From assembly GCA_937873345.1 (NCBI GenBank), contig CALMRL010000133.1, forward strand, positions 1 to 10,575: 10,575 nucleotides of DNA, given 5' to 3'. The translations under genes and the position numbers were made by a program. Source of the DNA: an uncultured Beijerinckiaceae bacterium. GTDB lineage: Bacteria; Pseudomonadota; Alphaproteobacteria; Rhizobiales; Beijerinckiaceae. Under the pieces are notes generated by a model. The model was not told the DNA's origin. It worked only from the letters and a program-made list of their open reading frames with translations, and did not search any database. Shown here in pieces: positions 1-6,356 of the stretch; position 1 is the stretch's first letter, and every line of letters starts with the position of its first letter.

Positions 1-46
1 GACCGGCGACGAGCGCGCCGAGCCGCAAGGTGTGCAGTGCATTCAT
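1..46 (-). CDS. 5' end of an unidentified gene reading leftward out of the window
   Basis: Only about 15 codons are inside the window. The minus strand reads ATG at 46-44 and continues MNALHTLRLGALVAG to the edge with no stop. A purine-rich GAGGAGGGGG lies about 8-11 nt upstream of this ATG, a good ribosome binding site, which favours it over the second ATG at 42. The short hydrophobic LGALVAG stretch after an arginine resembles the start of a signal peptide or membrane anchor. It would be transcribed divergently from puhA. Function cannot be assigned, and the gene itself is only moderately certain because so little is visible. Confidence 0.4.
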   Translation of the reverse strand, partial: MNALHTLRLGALVAG

Positions 47-273
47 CGTGTAGACCCCCTCCTCATCCGCTCGGCTGTTGTTCCGCTCGAGGCGCCGCGC
101 TCGAGGGCTGTCCACCCGTTCTCCCGGTGGATCGGAGAACAGAGCGTCGCGAGTGCGGCAAAGCTAAGACGCCAAGCTTGCGCGTGGCGGAACACCAGGG
201 CGAGCAGGCCGCCGGCAAAAGTGGGATGCGGCAACATCCCCCTAATGTCAGGTATAGCGGACGTCAGCTTTGA

Positions 274-302
274 TTGACACCCGTCGAACTTGCCCTCTAT
301 CC
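274..302 (+). promoter_or_regulatory. Candidate sigma-70 promoter for the puhA-pufC operon
   Basis: TTGACA at 274-279 matches the -35 consensus exactly. With a spacer of about 17-18 nt it is followed by CTATCC at 297-302, a partial match to the CTATAT-like -10 of alphaproteobacterial housekeeping promoters. Transcription would start near 309, giving a leader of roughly 245 nt before puhA. The -35 is strong and the -10 is weak, so the call is tentative. Confidence 0.4.
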
Positions 303-322
303 TCCTCGGTGGGCGTAACGGC

Positions 323-338
323 CGTCGCCATGGCGACG
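323..338. promoter_or_regulatory. 16-bp perfect palindrome, candidate operator in the puhA leader
   Basis: CGTCGCCATGGCGACG reads the same on both strands; one further pair (321 with 340) matches after a single mismatch. It lies about 20 bp downstream of the candidate -10 box, where a bound dimeric regulator could block transcription, or where the RNA could fold. It matches no regulator site I know. Confidence 0.3.
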
Positions 339-554
339 CCTAGGACGGGTTATCCAGTTTCATCAACGATCGTCGGATGATCTCGACGGTTGTTGCGGCC
401 GGTTTTGCGGCCGAGCGTCGCAGGTTGGACTGCGCTGCGCTCGCTTGTCTATTCGACCGGGCCAACACGCGGCGCGGATGGATGATGGGTCCTGGAGAAG
501 CACGCGCCGCGAACGGCGCGGTCGAGTGAGGCTCCGGCCTTTGGGGGGATCGGC

Positions 555-1475
555 ATGCTGCATGCCTTCACGGGTTACGTCGACCTCGCGCAAGTCACGC
601 TCTACGCCTTCTGGCTGTTCTTCGCGGCGCTGGTCTTCTACCTGCACCGGGAAAACAAGCGCGAAGGCTATCCGCTCGAAACGGAACGGCCGCGCAGCGC
701 CCGCGTCGCCGTGCGCGGCTTTCCCGAGGTGCCGCCGATCAAGGTGTTCCGCTCGCACGACGGGCAGAAGTTCACCCAGCCCGAATACGGCCACGACCGC
801 GCCGATGCGCCGGTGCGGCCGGCCGGCGAGTATCCGGGATCGCCCTTTGCCCCCGTCGGCGATCCGATGCTGACCGGCGTCGGCCCCGCCTCCTACGCCG
901 CCCGCGCCGACGTCGTCGAGCGCGGCATGACGGGCCAGCCGATCCTGATGCCGCTGCGCAAGGCGGTCGCCCATTCCGTGGCGCCCGACGGGCCGAACCC
1001 GATCGGCATGACCGTTCTCGGCCGCGACGGCGAACGGGCCGGCACGGTCCTCGACATCTGGATCGACGAGGCGGAGTCGATCATCCGCTACCTCGAAGTC
1101 GAGCTTAGCCCCGCTGTCGGCGCGGGCACGCGGCTGCTGCCGATGGCGATGGCGCGGGTGCGCGGGTCCCGTCGCTTGATCAAGGTCGCCTCGATCATCG
1201 CCGGTCAATTCAACAACGTGCCTGTGACCCGCGGCGTCGACGAAGTGACGAAGCTCGAAGAGGACCGCATCGTCGCCTATTATGCCGGCGGCTACCTGTA
1301 TTCGCAGCCGATCCTGCCGCGACCGCTGTTCGCCAAGCCGCTCTACCGCAAGGCCGCACCCTACCGCGGCGACAATCCCCGTGCCTCCGCGTCGAGCGTG
1401 CCGCCGGACTATCCCGCCAGCGCCGCCGAGCAGCCCGCCGTGCCGACCACACCCGGCCCGGAGGCGCGGCGATGA
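555..1475 (+). CDS. puhA: Photosynthetic reaction centre H subunit
   Basis: This is the H chain that caps the cytoplasmic face of the L/M core and shapes the proton path to the QB quinone. The 306-residue protein opens with the family signature (AFTGYVDLAQVTLYAFW), has one membrane helix at about residues 12-30, then the conserved basic turn ending in EGYPLE (37-42). The cytoplasmic PRC-barrel domain spans about 145-245, with IRYLEVEL (177-184), GQFNNVP (217-223) and the typical ending EEDRIVAYYAGGYLY (235-249). The family usually ends near here at about 250-260 residues; this copy carries about 55 more, rich in Pro and Ala. A G-rich ribosome site (543-548) precedes the ATG. It is the first gene of the operon, and its stop overlaps the puhB start by 4 nt (ATGA). 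Identification is very secure. Confidence 0.96.
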   Translation: MLHAFTGYVDLAQVTLYAFWLFFAALVFYLHRENKREGYPLETERPRSARVAVRGFPEVPPIKVFRSHDGQKFTQPEYGHDRADAPVRPAGEYPGSPFAPVGDPMLTGVGPASYAARADVVERGMTGQPILMPLRKAVAHSVAPDGPNPIGMTVLGRDGERAGTVLDIWIDEAESIIRYLEVELSPAVGAGTRLLPMAMARVRGSRRLIKVASIIAGQFNNVPVTRGVDEVTKLEEDRIVAYYAGGYLYSQPILPRPLFAKPLYRKAAPYRGDNPRASASSVPPDYPASAAEQPAVPTTPGPEARR

Positions 1476-2128
1476 ACGGCAAGCGCGCCCTCTTCTTCCC
1501 CGAAGGCTCGGAACGGATCGCGGCCGACGAAACGGTTCTGTGGCGCGGTCGCCCGCTCGTCGTCGGCCTCGCCGTGCGCTGCCTCAAGCTGCCGGTGCTT
1601 CTCGGCTACTTCGCCCTGCTCGCGCTGGTCGAGGCGGGACTGAGCTGGCGGGATGGCTCCGCTGCGGTCGCGACCGCGCTGGCCTATGCCGCCATCGGCG
1701 CCGTCGCCGTGGCCCTGCTGGTGCTGAGCGCGGCGGCGCTGTTCGCCGCAACGACGCGCTACGTCCTCACCGACCGGCGGCTGATCCTGATGATCGGCAT
1801 CGCCCTGCCGATCGCCCTGACCGTGCCGCTGAAGCGGGTCGCCGCGGCCGGGCTGCGCCTCCATCCCGACGGCAGCGGCGACCTGCCGCTGGCGCTGGCG
1901 GAGGGCAAGCTCGCCTACCTCCTGATCTGGCCGCACGCTCGGCCCTGGCGATTCCGCACGCCCGAGCCGATGCTGCGCTGCGTGCCTGACGCCCAGGGCG
2001 TCGCCGCGATTTTGTCGCGAGCCCTCCTCGCCGCCGTCCCCAAGGGACAGGCCTGGCCGGTCGAGGCGCACGCTCGGGCGCGCCCCGCCGCTGAGCGTGA
2101 CCTTGCCCCCCTTCCATCCCTGACCTGA
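1472..2128 (+). CDS. puhB: Photosynthetic complex assembly protein PuhB
   Basis: PuhB is a membrane protein needed for efficient assembly of the reaction centre in purple bacteria; it is not a structural subunit. The 218-residue product has the family pattern: a short N-terminal part with ETVLWRGRP (20-28), two membrane helices at about 38-56 and 68-92, then a bacterial PH-like domain beginning with TTRYVLTDRRLIL (94-106) and containing the PuhB-typical LHPDGSGDLPL (130-140) and LIWPHARPWRF (151-161). The C-terminal 30 residues are low-complexity. The ATG overlaps the puhA stop, so translation is probably coupled. In classical clusters puhB is followed by puhC and other genes of the puh/bch cluster; here pufL follows after 13 nt, which is unusual. 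Confidence 0.92.
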   Translation: MNGKRALFFPEGSERIAADETVLWRGRPLVVGLAVRCLKLPVLLGYFALLALVEAGLSWRDGSAAVATALAYAAIGAVAVALLVLSAAALFAATTRYVLTDRRLILMIGIALPIALTVPLKRVAAAGLRLHPDGSGDLPLALAEGKLAYLLIWPHARPWRFRTPEPMLRCVPDAQGVAAILSRALLAAVPKGQAWPVEAHARARPAAERDLAPLPSLT

Positions 2129-2141
2129 GGAGCGGACCGCC

Positions 2142-2966
2142 ATGGCCATGCTCTCCTTCGAGCGAAAATACCGCGTCCCCGGCGGCACGCTGATGGGCGG
2201 CGACCTGTTCGACTTCTGGGTCGGGCCGTTCTACGTCGGCGTCTTCGGCGTCACCACGATCTTCTTCTCCTTCCTCGGCACCGCGCTGATCCTCTACGGC
2301 GCGGCGATCGGGCCGACCTGGAATGTCTGGCAGATCAACATCGCGCCGCCCGACATCAGCTATGGCTTGCGGTTCGCGCCGCTGAAGCAGGGCGGGCTAT
2401 GGCAATGGATCACGGTCGCCGCCACCGGCGCCTTCATCTCCTGGGCGCTGCGCGAGGTCGAGATCTGCCGCAAGCTCGGCATCGGCCTGCACGTGCCGAT
2501 CGCCTTCGCCGTCGCCATCGGCGCCTATCTCACGTTGGAGGTGGTGCGTCCGGTGCTGCTCGGCGCCTGGGGCTTCGGCTTCCCCTACGGCATCCTTTCG
2601 CATCTCGATTGGGTGTCGAATACCGGCTACCAGTACCTGCATTTCCACTACAATCCCGCGCACATGCTGGCGGTGTCGTTTTTCTTCGCGACGACGCTCG
2701 CCCTGTCGCTGCACGGCAGCCTCGTCCTCTCCTCCGTCAATCCGCAGAAGGGCGAGCCGGTGAAGACGCCCGAGCACGAGAACACCGTGTTCCGCGACTA
2801 CATCGGCTGGTCGATCGGCACGCTGGGCATCCATCGCCTTGGCCTGTTCCTGGCCCTGTCCGCCGGCTTCTGGAGCGCGGTCTGCATCGTCATCTCCGGT
2901 CCCTTCTGGAGCCGCGGCTGGCCGGAGTGGTGGGGCTGGTATCTCAACCTGCCGATCTGGCGCTGA
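2142..2966 (+). CDS. pufL: Photosynthetic reaction centre L subunit
   Basis: L is one of the two core chains that hold the bacteriochlorophyll special pair, bacteriopheophytin and QB. The 274-residue protein has five membrane helices and all expected ligands: His154 (accessory bacteriochlorophyll, L153 in Rhodobacter numbering), His174 (special pair, L173), His169 (L168), His191 and His231 (non-heme iron, L190 and L230), Glu105 (L104), Glu213 (L212) and Ser224 (L223). L213 is Asn (residue 214), with the complementary Asp in M. The L166 position is His (residue 167) and L222 is Trp (223). The C-terminus stops after LPIWR, several residues short of the Rhodobacter chain. The start is set by GAGGAG (2127-2132) and by the conserved beginning MAMLSFERKYRVPGG. 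No pufB or pufA precedes it, in contrast to classical puf operons. Confidence 0.98.
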   Translation: MAMLSFERKYRVPGGTLMGGDLFDFWVGPFYVGVFGVTTIFFSFLGTALILYGAAIGPTWNVWQINIAPPDISYGLRFAPLKQGGLWQWITVAATGAFISWALREVEICRKLGIGLHVPIAFAVAIGAYLTLEVVRPVLLGAWGFGFPYGILSHLDWVSNTGYQYLHFHYNPAHMLAVSFFFATTLALSLHGSLVLSSVNPQKGEPVKTPEHENTVFRDYIGWSIGTLGIHRLGLFLALSAGFWSAVCIVISGPFWSRGWPEWWGWYLNLPIWR

Positions 2967-2976
2967 GGGGATCGCG

Positions 2977-3957
2977 ATGCCTGAGTACCAGAACATCTTC
3001 ACCCAGGTTCAGCTGCGCGGGCCGCTCTATCCCGGCATTCCCCTGCCGGGGGTGGGCAACCGCGAGCGACGCGGCACGCCGTCCTTCAACACCTGGGCCG
3101 GCATCATCGGCGACGCCCAGGTGGGGCCGATCTACCTCGGCTTCTTCGGTCTGGCGTCGATCGCCTTCGGCTTCGCCGCCTTCGAGATCATCGGCCTCAA
3201 CATGTGGGCGAGCGTCGGCTGGAGCCCGGTGCAGTTCGTGCGCCAGTTGCCCTGGCTGGCCCTGGAGCCGCCGGCGCCGGGCGCCGGACTCTGCGTGATC
3301 TGCCCATTGCAGCAGGGCGGATGGTGGCAGATCGCCGGGCTGTTCCTCACGACGTCGGTGCTGCTATGGTGGGTGCGCATCTACCGCCGCGCCAAGGCGC
3401 TCGGCATGGGCACCCACGCCGCCTGGGCCTTCCTGTCGGCGATCTGGCTGTTCCTGGTGCTGGGTTTCATCCGCCCGCTGCTGATGGGCTCGTGGGGCGA
3501 GGCGGTGCCCTTCGGCATCTTCCCTCATCTCGACTGGACCGCCGCCTTCTCGCTGCGTTACGGCAACCTCTTCTACAACCCCTTCCACATGCTCTCGATC
3601 GTCTTCCTCTATGGGTCGACGCTGCTGTTCGCAATGCACGGCGCGACGATCCTGGCGGTGAGCCGGCTTGGCGGCGAGCGAGAGATCGAGCAGATCGTCG
3701 ACCGCGGCACGGCGTCGGAGCGTGCCGCCCTGTTCTGGCGCTGGACGATGGGCTTCAACGCCACGATGGAGTCGGTGCATCGCTGGGCCTGGTGGTTCGC
3801 CGTGCTCACCCCCCTCGTCGGCGGCATCGGCATCCTTCTCACCGGCACCGCGGTCGACAACTGGTACCTGTGGGCGGTGAAGCACGGCGTGGCGCCAGGC
3901 TATCCCCACTACGGCCCGCCGGTGGTCGATCCCGCCCTGCTGACGGGAGGCAAGTGA
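2977..3957 (+). CDS. pufM: Photosynthetic reaction centre M subunit
   Basis: M pairs with L to form the core and binds QA. The start is the ATG at 2977, 10 nt after the pufL stop, with GAGGGG upstream; it gives the conserved beginning MPEYQNIFTQVQLRGP. The 326-residue chain has five membrane helices and the ligands His184 (M182), His204 (special pair, M202), His221 and His268 (iron, M219 and M266), Glu236 (M234), Tyr212 (M210) and Trp254 (M252). The residue equivalent to M214 is Leu216, so a normal bacteriopheophytin is expected. M44 is Asp46, complementing Asn at L213. Two cysteines, Cys106 and Cys109, sit in the periplasmic loop between helices A and B. The C-terminal extension (about 301-326) is like that of reaction centres carrying a cytochrome subunit. 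Its stop shares a base with the pufC start. Confidence 0.98.
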   Translation: MPEYQNIFTQVQLRGPLYPGIPLPGVGNRERRGTPSFNTWAGIIGDAQVGPIYLGFFGLASIAFGFAAFEIIGLNMWASVGWSPVQFVRQLPWLALEPPAPGAGLCVICPLQQGGWWQIAGLFLTTSVLLWWVRIYRRAKALGMGTHAAWAFLSAIWLFLVLGFIRPLLMGSWGEAVPFGIFPHLDWTAAFSLRYGNLFYNPFHMLSIVFLYGSTLLFAMHGATILAVSRLGGEREIEQIVDRGTASERAALFWRWTMGFNATMESVHRWAWWFAVLTPLVGGIGILLTGTAVDNWYLWAVKHGVAPGYPHYGPPVVDPALLTGGK

Positions 3958-4997
3958 TGAAGCTTCCGGGTGGCATCGGCCTGCGCATCGGCGCCGTGGT
4001 CGCCGTGGTCGCGGCGTGCTTCGTTATCTTCGGCACCTTCCACGGACCGCAGACCAAATCCGTGCAGCACGGCTACCGCGGCACCGGCATGGACCTCGTC
4101 TACGCCAGGGCCGAACTCGTCGCCGCCAGGGCCGATAACGGTCTGCCCGATGCCATCGACACGGTGGAGCCCGCGGGTCAGAAGTCGTCGGAAGTGTACC
4201 AGAACGTGCAGGTGCTGGGCGACATCGACGTCGCCGAGTTCAACCGGCTGATGGCGAGCTTCGCCGCCTGGGTGGCGCCCAAGGATGGCCCGCAGGCGGG
4301 CTGTGCATACTGCCACGGCAACGAGGGCAACTTCGCCTCCGATGCGCTCTATACCAAGCGCGTCGCCCGCCGCATGCTGCAGATGACCCGGCACATCAAC
4401 GCCGACTGGCAGCCCCACGTGCAGAAGACCGGCGTCACCTGCTACACCTGCCACCGCGGCCAGCCGGTGCCGTCCTACGTCTGGTTCAAGAACCCCGGCC
4501 CGGCGTCGGGCATGGCGGTGCCGACTGCCGCCGGCGGCACGTCGAGCCTCCTGACCGATCCCTACACGCCCTACCTCGACGGCACGGCCGAGATCCGCGT
4601 CGCCTCGACGACGGCGCTTCCGGCCGGCGACCGACAATCGATCAAGCAGACCGAGGGCACCTATTCGCTGATGATGCACATGGCGAACTCGCTTGGCGTC
4701 AACTGCACCTACTGCCACAACACCCGCGCCTTCTCGAACTGGAGCCAGAGCACGCCGCAGCGGGTGTCGGCGTGGTACGGCATCCGCATGGTGCGCGACA
4801 TCGACCGCAACTACCTCGAGTCGCTGCAGGACACCTTCCCCGTCACCCGGCTCGGGCCGCACGGCGACGTCGCCAAGGTGAACTGCACCACTTGCCACCA
4901 GGGCGCCTTCAAGCCGCTGCTCGGCGCCTCGATGGTCGGCAGCTATCCCGAACTGATCGCCTCGGGTTCGGAACCGCCCAAACCCCCGCACATGTGA
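3957..4997 (+). CDS. pufC: Tetraheme cytochrome c subunit of the reaction centre
   Basis: PufC sits on the periplasmic face of the L/M core and re-reduces the photo-oxidised special pair. The 346-residue protein has four c-type heme sites: CAYCH (116-120), CYTCH (162-166), CTYCH (250-254) and CTTCH (310-314). Candidate axial ligands are Met99, Met140 or Met143, His146 and a Met among 239-242, in the helices preceding the heme motifs. The N-terminus is a membrane anchor (about 9-28). VAAC at 18-21 fits a lipobox, but the hydrophobic stretch continues after Cys21, so an uncleaved anchor is as likely as a lipid anchor. HGYRGTGM (38-45) and the rest match the family, and the length is normal. The ATG overlaps the pufM stop by one base (TGATG). 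It is the last reaction-centre gene of the operon. Confidence 0.97.
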   Translation: MKLPGGIGLRIGAVVAVVAACFVIFGTFHGPQTKSVQHGYRGTGMDLVYARAELVAARADNGLPDAIDTVEPAGQKSSEVYQNVQVLGDIDVAEFNRLMASFAAWVAPKDGPQAGCAYCHGNEGNFASDALYTKRVARRMLQMTRHINADWQPHVQKTGVTCYTCHRGQPVPSYVWFKNPGPASGMAVPTAAGGTSSLLTDPYTPYLDGTAEIRVASTTALPAGDRQSIKQTEGTYSLMMHMANSLGVNCTYCHNTRAFSNWSQSTPQRVSAWYGIRMVRDIDRNYLESLQDTFPVTRLGPHGDVAKVNCTTCHQGAFKPLLGASMVGSYPELIASGSEPPKPPHM

Positions 4998-5068
4998 GCC
5001 GCCTCACCTGTGAGCCTTTGCGCTTGCGGGCCGGACCGACTGCCGCAGGCCGTCCCTGAACCTTGGCC

Positions 5069-5089
5069 GGCGAGCCCCGTTGGCTCGCC
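5069..5089 (+). terminator. Stem-loop after pufC, possible terminator or mRNA-stabilising hairpin
   Basis: GGCGAGCC (5069-5076) and GGCTCGCC (5082-5089) form a perfect 8-bp stem with loop CCGTT, 72 nt after the pufC stop. No T-tract follows, so it is not a classical intrinsic terminator. It may protect the 3' end of the reaction-centre mRNA or partially terminate it before the next small gene. Confidence 0.35.
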
Positions 5090-5140
5090 ACGCCGGCGCG
5101 CTCGTGACGTCGCCGGTCCACAGCAAGGAGCAGCCATTCC

Positions 5141-5356
5141 ATGGCGAAGGCGAGCAAGCACCACGTCGGACCCAACGCGCAGGGCAAGGGCGACGGCGGC
5201 GGGGCGATGACGGAGATCGACAAGGACCTGATCGGCGAGAACATGGTCTTGTCGAACCGTGACAAGAGCCAGCACTCTCACGAGCGCGGCCTCGACAGCA
5301 AGACCATCGAGAACGAGCAGTTCCAGGACCAATCGGCCAATCGGCAGAAGGGGTAG
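5141..5356 (+). CDS. Small hydrophilic protein of unknown function
   Basis: The 71-residue product is very polar, without membrane segments, cysteines or a signal peptide. It has a basic, Gly-rich first third (KHHVGPNAQGKGDGGGAMT), a central DLIGENMVLSNRDKSQHS and an ERGLDSKTIENEQFQDQSANR end. From memory it resembles short conserved hypothetical proteins common in Rhizobiales, and the likely disordered, charged composition would suit a stress-related role; neither point could be checked. AAGGAG at 5125-5130, 10 nt before the ATG, supports the start. It lies 143 nt after pufC on the same strand and converges with the cytochrome gene, with only 9 nt between the two stops. It is not an antenna polypeptide, since no hydrophobic helix is present. 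Whether it belongs to the reaction-centre transcript is open. Confidence 0.7.
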   Translation: MAKASKHHVGPNAQGKGDGGGAMTEIDKDLIGENMVLSNRDKSQHSHERGLDSKTIENEQFQDQSANRQKG

Positions 5357-5365
5357 GCCGGCGCC

Positions 5366-6265
5366 CTACTTTACCGGCGCGGTGTCGAACGGCGGCGTGC
5401 TCGACGGATCGCCGAGCAGCCGCCCCTCGCTCGTCCGACCGTACATCGACGTTGGCATGTCATGGAACGCTGCGCGCGTCGCCGCGACATCGCCGGTGAA
5501 GCGTGGGTCCTGCGGCCGCACTTGGCTGTCAACGTAGGTCGCGAGGTCCCATGCGTCCTGCGCGCTCAGCGTGCCGCCCTGGCCATAAGGCATGTTGGCG
5601 CGGATGAAGCCGGCGGCGTTCTTGACCGAGGCCATGCCGGCGCCCCAGTTGTAGGAATGCGCCCCCCAAAGCGGCGGCACAGCCACCGTGCCGTCCGACA
5701 CTTGGCCCGCGCCGTCGGCGCCATGGCAGGCCGCGCACTTCCCGGCATAGGTCGCCTGGCCGCGGGCGTAATCCGGCGCCATCGCCGGCTTCGGCACCTC
5801 GGGATAGCCGCGCCCCTGCGGCTCTTCGCCGGTCGGCAGGCCCTTGGCGAGGAAGAAGGCGTAGGCCTGCAGCGCGACGAGCACGGGATCGCCCGGAGGC
5901 GGCTCGCGGCCGTTCATCGAGTAGCGGAAGCAGCCGCGCAGCCGCTCCTCGAAGCTGTCGACCTGACCCGTCTTCTTGCGGAAGGCGGGATAGGAAACCC
6001 AGGCTGCCCAGAGCGGCGCCGAGCCGGCCAGCCGGCCGTCGTCGAGGTGGCAGTTCGTGCAGGCGAGATCGTTGCCGACGAAGGCGCCGGCGCGGGTCCT
6101 GGGATCGTGGAAGATCGCTTGGCCCAGGCGCACGGCGTCGCCCAGCTCACCCTTGGGGATGGCGTCGTCCGGCGGCGGCTGGAAGGCCGAGGTGCCGGCG
6201 TGCACGATGCCGAAGCTGCCGATGCCGAGGCCGGCGAGGAGGGCGGCGCAGGCGAAGAGTTTCAT
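5366..6265 (-). CDS. Periplasmic diheme cytochrome c, thiosulfate dehydrogenase (TsdA)-like
   Basis: The 299-residue protein has a signal peptide (1-23, cleavage likely after VHA) and two c-type heme domains: CTNCH (69-73) and CAACH (177-181). The first domain follows the pattern of the TsdA/SoxA-like group, with Cys112 in GCFRYSMNG, at the place where TsdA enzymes have the cysteine that ligates the catalytic heme. Met225 in ANMPYGQGG is the likely ligand of the second heme. TsdA oxidises two thiosulfates to tetrathionate, or runs in reverse; the exact substrate here is inferred from resemblance. GGGAG about 7 nt upstream supports the start at 6265. It lies 91 nt downstream of the DsrE-like gene, probably in one transcript, and converges on the reaction-centre operon, so it could be an electron source for PufC. 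Confidence 0.85.
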   Translation of the reverse strand: MKLFACAALLAGLGIGSFGIVHAGTSAFQPPPDDAIPKGELGDAVRLGQAIFHDPRTRAGAFVGNDLACTNCHLDDGRLAGSAPLWAAWVSYPAFRKKTGQVDSFEERLRGCFRYSMNGREPPPGDPVLVALQAYAFFLAKGLPTGEEPQGRGYPEVPKPAMAPDYARGQATYAGKCAACHGADGAGQVSDGTVAVPPLWGAHSYNWGAGMASVKNAAGFIRANMPYGQGGTLSAQDAWDLATYVDSQVRPQDPRFTGDVAATRAAFHDMPTSMYGRTSEGRLLGDPSSTPPFDTAPVK

Positions 6266-6356
6266 GGGACGCTCCCGTCAGGCGGGTAACCTGTCAGCCG
6301 TGTCATCGTGCGAAGCTAGGCGGCGATCGATGCGACACCTCGGCCAGCGAGCATTC

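Larger units (their letters stand above)
47..554. promoter_or_regulatory. 508-nt divergent intergenic region / puhA operon leader
   Basis: I see no convincing gene here; the short frames overlap on both strands with no recognisable product. It should carry promoters for the leftward gene and the rightward reaction-centre operon. Visible elements are a TTGACA box (274-279), a 16-bp perfect palindrome (323-338), two copies of TTGCGGCCG (393-401 and 405-413) whose CGGCCG cores could pair around a T-rich loop, and a 7-bp GC hairpin (503-509 with 514-520, loop CGAA) about 35 nt before puhA. A TGT-N12-ACG sequence (246-263) is one base away from the TGT-N12-ACA site of PpsR/CrtJ-type photosynthesis repressors; one near match is weak evidence. 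Confidence 0.5.

Noticed and set aside
246..263. TGT-N12-ACA PpsR/CrtJ-type site upstream of puhA
   Set aside because: The second half is ACG rather than ACA and there is no second copy at the usual short distance; a single near match is expected by chance.
363..1208. Long minus-strand open frame opposite puhA (281 codons)
   Set aside because: It is the antisense shadow of puhA; the product is rich in Arg, Asp, Gly and His with no recognisable fold.
2839..2976. Upstream start for pufM at 2839
   Set aside because: It overlaps pufL and adds an unrelated segment. The ATG at 2977 gives the conserved MPEYQNIF beginning and has a ribosome site.
3204..3956. Upstream extension of the pufC frame back to 3204 (597 codons in total)
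   Set aside because: The added part overlaps pufM out of frame and gives an Arg/Pro-rich product. The ATG at 3957 gives a normal PufC length and membrane anchor.
5353..5369. Possible bidirectional terminator between the converging stops (GTAGG / CCTAC arms)
   Set aside because: The stem has only 5 bp and is followed by an interrupted T-run, too weak to call although termination between the two genes is expected.
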